Source: Bradyrhizobium sp. BRP22 (lineage in GTDB: Bacteria > Pseudomonadota > Alphaproteobacteria > Rhizobiales > Xanthobacteraceae). From it: a stretch of DNA of 64,000 nucleotides. Of this stretch, positions 57,929 to 64,000 are shown in pieces. Positions within the stretch are counted from its first letter, which is position 1. The number at the start of each line of letters is the position of its first letter. Location of the stretch: the NCBI RefSeq assembly GCF_020194175.1, contig NZ_JADYVX010000031.1, forward strand, positions 1 to 64,000, written 5' to 3'. The notes beneath the pieces were generated by a model, which did no database searches, had not been told where the DNA came from, and saw nothing but the letters and a program-made list of their open reading frames with translations. The position numbers were made by a program, and so were the translations under genes.

Positions 57929-58210
57929 TTACCAGCGCGCCGGTCCGTCAGGCGGACAGATCGTCGCGGAGCAGTTGACGCTCAATGGTCTGTCCTCAAA
58001 CTGCGCGGTAGAAGTGCGGCAAAGGGCTAAGCACAGGTTAGGCAGCGACGAATGCTCAGCTATATCCTTAGGCACGAGGTCTACCTGAGGCCCATCGGCG
58101 TCATCGGATAGGTTCGCGAGCAGGGTCGCGAGCGCGAGATATGACGCGACTATCGCGAGCGTAAGCAACCACGCAAGTAGCGCATCGCGGTCGGCAGGAC
58201 GTTTCCTCAT
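57929..58210 (-). CDS. Small membrane-anchored hypothetical protein
   Basis: About 93-100 residues. MRKRPADRDALLAWLLTLAI and VASYLALATLLANLSDDADG show a basic N-terminus and one transmembrane helix, followed by a ~55-residue extracytoplasmic part with four Cys residues (LCLALCRTS, CSATIC). It ends 36 bases before the HisC-type gene in the same direction, so it may be the first gene of that unit. No family recognised. Confidence 0.45.
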   Translation of the reverse strand: MRKRPADRDALLAWLLTLAIVASYLALATLLANLSDDADGPQVDLVPKDIAEHSSLPNLCLALCRTSTAQFEDRPLSVNCSATICPPDGPARW

Positions 58211-58231
58211 TTCCATCACCTGGCTAAACAT

Positions 58232-58831
58232 CTAGGTGCGTGTGCGATCGCGGGCGATCAGTTCTATCCGATTGCTTCGACAAGTCTCATACCAGCGGCA
58301 GGTGACTAGTTAAGGAGCCGGCTTTTCTCGTTTAGGATCGAAGCGCAGACCCGTCTCGATTGCTGTCCGGAGTGGCTGTGAACGAGGCGCAGCGCGTATT
58401 CGTCCAGCTCGCAGGGGCCGGCCGGCTCGGGCGCGTCCACTCATGCCAGTGGCATAGGCGTAGAGCGGTAAAGCCGTGGGCGGTGGTGCTCCAGCCTTCA
58501 AGAACGGCAATCGTTTTACGCTGATGCTGTCGCAGGTCCATACGATCCTCCCGCTGGCCAGAGTTGTACCTTGATAGTATTTCAGGGCTGCGGCCAGCTG
58601 CGTTTAGATCGTACAATTTGACGCTACGTACGATTCAAGCCTCTTCGAGAGGCCAGTCTCATGAATGTATCCAAAACCGTTGCTCGAAGACGAGGAGATG
58701 AGTCAAAACTTGGCGACGAGCACTGGGGTCCGCGACCATCCAACGCCAGCCGCGTGCCTAGTGTCGAACACTCATCTCATTCGCACCTAGCTGGAGAACA
58801 TAGCAATCATGCATGCACTACGCGCGGCAAC
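58232..58831. other. No recognisable gene
   Basis: About 600 bases between the HisC-type unit and the 3' end of nolA. Short overlapping frames only. Confidence 0.4.
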
Positions 58832-59545
58832 TCAGTGCTGTTCATCCTTCAAGGCGGCAAGTGCGAGGTCGAGATACTGCATCAGGCGGGGATCCCAGCC
58901 GGCCATGTTGCGCGGCGCACTCAGTCGCGCAAGAACTTTCAGTATCGTTGAAACGGTTGAATCAATTCCAGCGATTTCAGTGATCAGCGAACGCGCTTGA
59001 AGCGCCACAGCAGCCGCCCGTTCGCTGCGGGGATGCTCGCCCCGTTCCACGCAATCACGCAGGTCATCGCGGATCTTCTGCCAGCGCTCCTCGCGATCTT
59101 CGTCTAAGACGCATGTGCATCGGAGATCCGGAGTGCGCTCCTCAACCCGCGACATGGCGTCTAGAGTGGCTGGTAGCTCATCTACACTAACGTGTATTTC
59201 ACCATCCGTTGTCATGTTGCGCAAGCGATCCCGCAGCAGGGTTGTACGCGCGACCTGAAGTTCAATTCTCTCCAAATGCATGCGCAGCAAGTCAGTAAGC
59301 GAGGTGCTGCCCCCAATCGCTCTGCGAATCTCTTCAAGTGAAAAGCCAAGCTCACGTAGCGCTCGAATTTGATAAACTCGTTTCACGCTTTCGCGGTCGT
59401 ACATTCGGTGACCGCCGCCGGTGCGCTCTGAGGCGCTTAACAGGCCCGTGTGCTCATAGTGATGCAATGTGCGTACCGTTACCCCGGTAGCCTCTGCAAG
59501 TTCGCCAATGCGCCATCGACGCCTTCGTGGTGTAGCTTTTGTCAT
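58832..59545 (-). CDS. nolA: NolA, MerR-family nodulation regulator
   Basis: 237 residues, very close to Bradyrhizobium NolA as I remember it. The N-terminus has the MerR DNA-binding domain (RWRIGELAEATGVTVRTLHH, YEHTGLLSASERTGGGHRMY, REL GFSLEEIRRAI), followed by a long helix and the NolA-specific region (DELPATLDAMSRVEERTPDL, RCTCVLDEDREERW, VLARLSAPRNMAGWDPRLMQ, YLDLALAAL). In B. japonicum NolA limits nodulation in a host-genotype-dependent manner, acts in density-dependent nod repression through nodD2, and is made in three forms from alternative starts; internal Met codons (LLRMHLE, LRNMTTDGE) exist here too. Its promoter has the long spacer expected for MerR control. Intact. Confidence 0.95.
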   Translation of the reverse strand: MTKATPRRRRWRIGELAEATGVTVRTLHHYEHTGLLSASERTGGGHRMYDRESVKRVYQIRALRELGFSLEEIRRAIGGSTSLTDLLRMHLERIELQVARTTLLRDRLRNMTTDGEIHVSVDELPATLDAMSRVEERTPDLRCTCVLDEDREERWQKIRDDLRDCVERGEHPRSERAAAVALQARSLITEIAGIDSTVSTILKVLARLSAPRNMAGWDPRLMQYLDLALAALKDEQH

Positions 59546-59560
59546 GGTTCTCTATTTTCA

Positions 59561-59591
59561 AGCCTACAACCTGACGTCGGGTGAGATTCAA
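59561..59591 (-). promoter_or_regulatory. MerR-type promoter/operator of nolA
   Basis: On the minus strand a -35-like TTGAAT (59591-59586) and a -10-like TAGGCT (59566-59561) are separated by 19 bases, the overlong spacer of MerR-activated promoters. The spacer holds the dyad ACCCGACGTCAGGT. Predicted NolA autoregulatory site. A 35/41-identical copy lies at 62013-62053. Confidence 0.65.
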
Positions 59592-59689
59592 GCTATTTCA
59601 ATGACCTAGCTTCTACTACTAACAACTGGCACAGCCTAGATGGCTCCTCTGCCGCCAGCAACGTTGCGCTCCTCGGAGGAGACGCTTGA

Positions 59690-59902
59690 TCAAGCGGCAG
59701 GAGAAATGGCACCGACCACATTCATCAAGGACGCCAACTCGGCTCTACCGGCGGCAGCACGTTCCAAAACAAGCCTGGCGATCGCTGCGCGATTTTCAGG
59801 AGTCTGCATAGAAGGCGGTAGGGCCGCGACCGCTTCATCAAAAACCCGTCCCAAGACCGTAAGGTCTTCCGGATCGTAGACACCACAGTAGTGCTGCAAC
59901 AT
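59690..59902 (-). CDS. Small conserved-looking hypothetical protein
   Basis: 70 residues: YDPEDLTVLGRVFDEAVAAL, PPSMQTPENRAAIARLVLER, AAAGRAELASLMNVV. The pattern (PEDL.VL..VFDEAV..LP..M.TP.NR..IAR..L..A..G) recalls a family of short rhizobial proteins of unknown function seen near symbiosis and regulatory genes. ATG 59902 has GGAG four bases upstream. Upstream of and in the same direction as nolA, 144 bases away. Helical and soluble. Confidence 0.65.
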   Translation of the reverse strand: MLQHYCGVYDPEDLTVLGRVFDEAVAALPPSMQTPENRAAIARLVLERAAAGRAELASLMNVVGAISPAA

Positions 59903-60772
59903 TCATCTCCGTATTCTGATTGGTAGAGCGGCCGCACGTCGCTAAGGCGTTTGGCCAAAAGAAGACAGACCAACCGCGCACGGCGACGAAGAGCGGTATG
60001 CCTCGGAGTGATGCCGTTGCGCAACACAGTCGCGTTTTGCTCTGTCTCAAGCCCGGTACGCGACATCGGCCGAGCTTCTGTGAACAATTTGAGAGCACCG
60101 CAGGCGTGTATGCCGCCGGTGATGAGTTCTCACGTTCGAAGCGTCGATAGTCTCAGTCATGGCTGCAGGAACGCACGCAGTCGATGCGAGATCGATCGGC
60201 AGCCGGCGCTAATCCGAAAACGATACTCTCAACATTTTCCCCAGCTTGGCTCGCATATGAATGTCTATCGGAGCGGCGGCTGCTCTGTTGATTCCGTTCA
60301 CAACGGATCGCAGCACTCTATGAGGAATGGCGAAGGGCGCTCACTCTTGCCAGCGGCGGTGCTGCTCGACATTGTCGCGCGTGGTATACCAAATGACAGA
60401 TACTTAAGCGGGCGATGTTCTCCGAAGTTGAGCAGCAAGCGCGGTGGTTCACATCGCACATGTTTGCTCCTTGGTCGCCGCGGACCGCTGCTGGCGCGGG
60501 CACAGTACAGGAGGCATTCTAGGCGAGGGGTGGGGTTCATGCCTCTTATAGAGGAGCTCGTCAAGACGCTGAGAGGGCAGAGAGCGGTTCGAGCGACCAA
60601 GGCTCAGGCCGCTCTCATGAGCTGCGTAGACGAAGTTCGAGCCAGAGGTAGTTCACGCCAGAACCGCCAGCGATGCTTTTCCGAATCTGCCGCCTACGAT
60701 AAACGAGCGCCGGCTCCTGACGGAGGAGGTAGGGATGATGGGATTGAAGCGAGTGCGAGAATGATAGGACGC
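59903..60772. other. No recognisable gene
   Basis: About 870 bases between the small gene and the nodD2 3' end. A 297-codon rightward frame crosses most of it but has an unbiased, Arg/Ser-rich translation without motifs and I do not accept it. Confidence 0.4.
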
Positions 60773-61723
60773 TTAACTGATTTCGGGGCGGAGCTCTTTG
60801 TTTGGTCTAAGGCAGGGAGCCATGCGGGAGGCCTCTTCCAATAATATCTCCCGCATCCAGATGCTTGCCGGATCATTGTTGTGAAGAGCAGGCCATTGAA
60901 CGGCCTCGGCAAATGCTGGAAGTGACCGCGGAAGTTCGACGATCTGCAGGGGCATCGTCTGTTCGAAATGCTCGACTAGCCTTGAGGGCATCGTAGCTAT
61001 GCGGCCAGTGTCCAAAAGTACAGGCGGGATCATACTAAAGCTCTGCACGACAACCTCAATGCGTCTCGTAAGGCCGTGCTCAAGTAAAAACCATTCCTCG
61101 ATGGAGGGCCTTCGCAAACGCCCGAACTTGACTGCGACATGTCCCATTGACATGTATCTGTCGAATGTGAGCCTCCGTGGGAGCCGTTTATTCGTGTGGC
61201 ATCCCACGCACACGAGTCGCTCCTCGAACAACGTCGCTTTGGGGTGAGCGCTCGACATGAACAATTCCGGTAAGATAAGAAAATCGACTTCACCACGCCG
61301 GAGAAGCTCGTCTGTCTCATCGGCGAGTGGTAACAGTTCGAAAGTGACGGCGGGAGCTTGCCGTGCGACACGGTCCACGACCTTTCGAAAAAATACAATG
61401 GTCGTGAAATCGGAAAGAAGGATCCGGAAGCGGCGATCTAATTTGCCAGGATTGAACACGTCCTGGCTAATAATCGAAAGCTGGATGTGCAGCAGAGCCT
61501 CACGAATAGGGCCGGCCAGCGCTTCGGCACGCGGTGTTGGAACAAGTTCTCGGCCTCTCATCGTAAATAGTTCGTCGCGGAAATAGGTGCGTAAGCGAGC
61601 GACGGCGGCACTCATAGCCGGCTGGCTCAGCTTGATGCTGCGTGCCGCTGCGGTGAGGTTGCGCTCGCTCATCAGGGCGTCGAGCGCAACAAGAAGATTT
61701 AGATCAAGGCCCTTGAAACGCAT
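60773..61723 (-). CDS. nodD2: NodD2, LysR-type regulator of nodulation genes
   Basis: 316 residues. The NodD N-terminus is unmistakable: MRFKGLDLNLLVALDALMSE, RNLTAAARSIKLSQPAMSAA, then VARLRTYFRDELFTMRGREL, i.e. the winged helix-turn-helix that binds nod boxes. The ligand-binding half carries NodD blocks (VDFLILPELFMSSAHPKATL, CVGCHTNKRL, MSMGHVAVKFGR, EEWFLLEHGLTRRIEVVVQS). Second in the order nolA-nodD2-nodD1, as in B. japonicum, where NodD2 represses nod genes. It is closely similar to the neighbouring nodD1 but has a longer C-terminus. A NolA-type promoter copy lies about 280 bases upstream. Intact. Confidence 0.95.
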   Translation of the reverse strand: MRFKGLDLNLLVALDALMSERNLTAAARSIKLSQPAMSAAVARLRTYFRDELFTMRGRELVPTPRAEALAGPIREALLHIQLSIISQDVFNPGKLDRRFRILLSDFTTIVFFRKVVDRVARQAPAVTFELLPLADETDELLRRGEVDFLILPELFMSSAHPKATLFEERLVCVGCHTNKRLPRRLTFDRYMSMGHVAVKFGRLRRPSIEEWFLLEHGLTRRIEVVVQSFSMIPPVLLDTGRIATMPSRLVEHFEQTMPLQIVELPRSLPAFAEAVQWPALHNNDPASIWMREILLEEASRMAPCLRPNKELRPEIS

Positions 61724-62415
61724 GTCTCTAATCTATTGAGAACCTTTGGTTGTGCATATGGAGCAACAACGGTTACTTCGATGATAGCCTCAGTCTCCGC
61801 AGCCTGACTCGGCTCCTTGATTGCCGCGCGGCCGCGAGGAACGCTTTCGTACTGGGTTGCAAGCATGTGGAGCATGCGGCGGCGTGAAAGTCGCGCCTCG
61901 CACTCTACTGTGAACCGTTGAGGTGGGGCGGCCAGCGCGCACCCGTTAAGCCAATAACGCCGCAGACGCGTTATCGACGCCCGCGTGCGTAGCTTCGCGC
62001 CGTTGTTGCAACCCTACAACCTGACGCGGTGTGCGATTCAAGCAATTTCACTGGTGTATGAACATCATTCCAACTGAAAAGACGCATTTGGCCCAACCTG
62101 CCCGATTCGACCGACGGCAATCCAGGAAGGGCCATTCCGCTGCGTCTCTTGGCTGGTGTTTTGCGAACATCTTGCTCCGACGGCACCGGGTGTGGGTGCG
62201 AGAAGGAAAATCGGATCGCTAATCGATCAAGCAGCAGTCAAGCACGCCACCGGACCGCTAAGCTGACACTTTGAACTGCAGCGCTTCCTCGGCATGCAGC
62301 AGATTGGATACGTGCCTCTCGCAGTTCGAGTATTGCAGGACAACCAGATTGGCCTGAGCAACAAGTCGCGTGGAGGGATTTGCCGGAGAGCGGGTGATAA
62401 TACGCCTTGAGTAAC
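61724..62415. other. nodD2-nodD1 intergenic region
   Basis: About 690 bases. It holds the second copy of the nolA-type promoter (62011-62041). A 59-codon leftward frame (61740-61920, MLATQYESVPRGRAAIKEPS) has no known relative. No nod box was seen in front of nodD2. Confidence 0.45.
62011..62041 (-). promoter_or_regulatory. NolA-type promoter copy upstream of nodD2
   Basis: Minus strand -35 TTGAAT and -10 TAGGGT again separated by exactly 19 bases, within a 41-base block matching the nolA promoter at 35 positions. The central dyad is weaker (GACGCGGT instead of GACGTCGG). It points towards nodD2, whose start is 280-290 bases away. Confidence 0.55.
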
Positions 62416-63360
62416 CTAACAGCGCCTGCGGTTTCGGGTGGTCTCACGCGGAAAAGCCATGCAGGAGGCCTCCTGCAACAATATCCGCCGCATCCAAATA
62501 CTTGCCGGATCAGTGTTATGAAGCGCTGGCCATTGGATGGCCTCGGTGAATGCGGGAAGCGGGAGGGGTGCTTCGACAATTCGCAGAGGGATTGTCTTTA
62601 CGAAATGCTCGGCCAGCCTTGAGGGCATCGTCGCGATACGCTCAGTTCCCGACAGCATCGGCGGGATCATGGTAAAGCCCTGCACAACGACCTCAATGCG
62701 TCTCTTAAGACCGTGCTCAAGCAAGAACCATTCCTCAATATTGGGCCTTAGTGCCCGCCCGAACTTGGCTGCAACGTGTCCCATCGACATGTATTTCTCG
62801 AATGTGAGCTGCCGTGGCAGCTGCTTGTTCGTCCGGCAGCCTACGCACACGAGCGTCTCCTCGAACAGTGTCGCTTTGGGATGCGCACTCGACATGAACA
62901 ATTCCGGCAAAACAAGAAAGTCGACTTCGCCGCGCTGGAGAAGCTCATCGGGCTCGTCGACAAATGGCAGAAATTCGAAACGGACGGCGGGAGCTTCCCG
63001 CGCGACACGGTCGACGATCTTTCTAAAGAAAACGATTGTCATGAAATCGGAAAGGAGAATCCGGAAGCGTCGATCCGATTTGGCTGGGTTGAACGTGTCG
63101 CGGGAAATTATGGAGAGCTGAATGTGCACCAGAGCCTCGCGTATCGGCCCAGCGAGCCGTTCTGCTCGTGCTGTTGGAACAAGCTCCCGACCCCTCATCG
63201 TAAATAGCTCATCGCGGAAATAGGCGCGCAAGCGGGCGACGGCCGCACTCATGGCAGGCTGGCTCAAATTGATGCTGCGTGCCGCCGCGGTGAGATTACG
63301 CTCGTTCATCAGAGCATCGAGCGCGACGAGAAGATTTAGATCGAGGCCTTTGAAGCGCAT
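62416..63360 (-). CDS. nodD1: NodD1, LysR-type activator of nodulation genes
   Basis: 314 residues. MRFKGLDLNLLVALDALMNE and RNLTAAARSINLSQPAMSAA form the LysR helix-turn-helix; the C-terminal sensor half has FEFLPFVDEPDELLQRGEVD, FLVLPELFMSSAHPKATLFE, CVGCRTNKQLP and MSMGHVAAKFGRALRPNIEE. NodD1 binds nod boxes and activates nodulation genes when it senses plant (iso)flavonoids. Its start codon lies 11 bases from a nod box facing the other way, the arrangement by which NodD1 controls both itself and the divergent nod operon. Intact. Confidence 0.96.
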   Translation of the reverse strand: MRFKGLDLNLLVALDALMNERNLTAAARSINLSQPAMSAAVARLRAYFRDELFTMRGRELVPTARAERLAGPIREALVHIQLSIISRDTFNPAKSDRRFRILLSDFMTIVFFRKIVDRVAREAPAVRFEFLPFVDEPDELLQRGEVDFLVLPELFMSSAHPKATLFEETLVCVGCRTNKQLPRQLTFEKYMSMGHVAAKFGRALRPNIEEWFLLEHGLKRRIEVVVQGFTMIPPMLSGTERIATMPSRLAEHFVKTIPLRIVEAPLPLPAFTEAIQWPALHNTDPASIWMRRILLQEASCMAFPRETTRNRRRC

Positions 63361-63370
63361 GGCTCGGAGT

Positions 63371-63419
63371 TATCCATCGTGTGGATGGGTTCAATAAAAA
63401 CAATCGATTTTGCCAATCT
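63371..63419 (+). promoter_or_regulatory. nod box
   Basis: 49 bases with the classical blocks: TATCCAT, GTGGATGGGTTCAAT and the right half ACAATCGATTTTGCCAATCT, matching the nod box consensus ATCCAN..GATG..NNATCNAAACAATCNATTTTACCAATCY closely. NodD binds here. Transcription would run rightwards. In Bradyrhizobium nodY/nodK and nodABC follow; they are not seen in the remaining 580 bases. Confidence 0.95.
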
Positions 63420-63764
63420 TGCGGAATGGCGGATAGCAAAGCCGGTCGGTCAGGACAATACAATTCAGGCCGATCAGAAACTCGTACCAGTCTTTCTTGG
63501 CTCCGCGAAAAGCCTCAGCTGCAACCCGAGCCCTGACCAAAGCGCATGTCCTTTGCGGCCATAGTTTTCAATGGGTTCTCTGAGCAGCTGCATCGCAGTG
63601 GTTTGAGGCGGCTGGCGTCGCGCAGATCGTGTCGGCGCCCTCTGCCGGCAAACGTTCGTATAGCTTTTCCAACCGTTTCTATATCGGCCGCTTACTTCCG
63701 TAGAATTGAGCCAGCGATCAACTTCGCCGTAACATCCCAACAAGTCGGGAGCTGCTGTGTGGTG
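63420..63764 (+). other. Sequence downstream of the nod box without a recognised nod gene
   Basis: About 345 bases. A 61-codon rightward frame starts inside the nod box and an 89-codon leftward frame crosses the stretch; neither resembles NodA, NodB or another Nod protein known to me. NodY/NodK is poorly conserved, so a degenerate copy cannot be excluded. Confidence 0.4.
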
Positions 63765-64000
63765 GCGCCCACAGCGTTTGCGATCCAGCCCAATTTGTCA
63801 CGTGTCCATAGCAGTCAAATCGTACGGAAAATGCAGGCGAAGTCGGCGATAGATCTGGTGCGAATGGCACATGCGCGCGACGTCATCTCCGTCGTGGATC
63901 AGGATGCATCGGTCGGTCAAGCACCGACAGACGTGCTCTTGTCGAGAGGCGACAGCCACGAACCGTCCCAGCGCACAGATGAGTTCTTCAATTCCAACCG
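63765..64000 (+). pseudogene. Fused response-regulator remnants (FixJ/NwsB type), runs off the window
   Basis: One open frame contains LSRVHSSQIVRKMQAKSAID then LVRMA, the C-terminal helix of a FixJ/NodW/NwsB-type LuxR output domain, directly followed from Met63864 by AHARDVISVVDQDASVGQAP and TDVLLSRG, the start of a receiver domain of the same family (usual text ISVVDDDASVREAL..LLRS). The second Asp of the acidic pocket is Gln. Two regulators thus appear joined head to tail with most of each missing, or one has been rearranged. The end of the window prevents a decision. Confidence 0.6.

Noticed and set aside
60298..60600. 100-codon leftward frame upstream of the nolA block
   Set aside because: Low-complexity Ser/Arg/Pro composition and no family resemblance; treated as a chance frame.
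59951..60844. 297-codon rightward open frame between nolA and nodD2
   Set aside because: Arg/Ser-rich translation with no motif, overlaps the nodD2 3' end in antisense, and no ribosome site.

Overview
The window reads as part of the symbiosis island of a Bradyrhizobium-like soybean/legume symbiont. The clearest marker is the right end: a MerR regulator matching NolA (58832-59545, minus), two LysR regulators matching NodD2 (60773-61723, minus) and NodD1 (62416-63360, minus), and a nod box at 63371-63419. This is the nolA-nodD2-nodD1 order known from Bradyrhizobium. tts boxes with type III effector genes, NifA/sigma-54 promoters, many insertion-sequence remnants and a high load of broken genes fit the same picture. 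No rRNA, tRNA, CRISPR array or type III secretion apparatus genes were seen.

Layout. 0-6 kb is a graveyard: an ISAs1 transposase start, an MddA-like fragment, a phosphoenolpyruvate mutase followed by a frameshifted nucleotidyltransferase, and a chimera of nitrilase, NRPS and FAD-oxidoreductase pieces. 6-10 kb has an intact ABC exporter and a TlpA-like thioredoxin. 11-16 kb has a LuxR-type regulator without a LuxI partner and a FixK-type box between two decayed units (CBS-BON protein; phaB-phaC). 17-22 kb has a phosphopantetheinyl transferase, an NRPS A-T-TE remnant, an orphaned NifA/sigma-54 promoter cut off by an IS3-family element, and a di-haem peroxidase behind a consensus sigma-54 promoter. 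23-27 kb has an Omp31-like porin and a PLP lyase preceded by two NifA sites and a -24/-12 promoter. 27-33 kb has two divergent tts boxes, a truncated effector gene and a 1465-residue Bel2-5/NopD-type effector. 33-41.6 kb is a leftward NRPS operon ending in a MATE exporter, again with a NifA site and a -24/-12 promoter in front. 42-55 kb mixes IS elements with a GNAT pseudogene, a cytochrome P450, a NopJ/YopJ effector with its tts box, and unassigned small genes. 55-58 kb holds a luciferase-like flavin monooxygenase and a HisC-type aminotransferase.

How it may work together. Four promoter regions (19.3, 21.6, 25.0 and 41.5 kb) carry sigma-54 -24/-12 elements, and three of them also have TGT-N10-ACA NifA sites with a shared TGTYTGG/TGTYCGG left half. 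The best candidate for an undescribed system is the NifA/sigma-54-linked NRPS-MATE operon, with the phosphopantetheinyl transferase and possibly the PLP lyase as accessory functions: a nodule-stage peptide pathway. It now carries several frameshifts and a degenerate condensation motif, so it may be dead in this strain. A second regulatory finding is a MerR-type promoter (19-bp spacer with a dyad) in front of nolA whose near-copy lies upstream of nodD2, a physical basis for the known NolA-to-NodD2 link.

Caution: single-base frameshifts affect at least ten otherwise recognisable genes. Many are probably real decay, but sequencing error cannot be excluded from the sequence alone.
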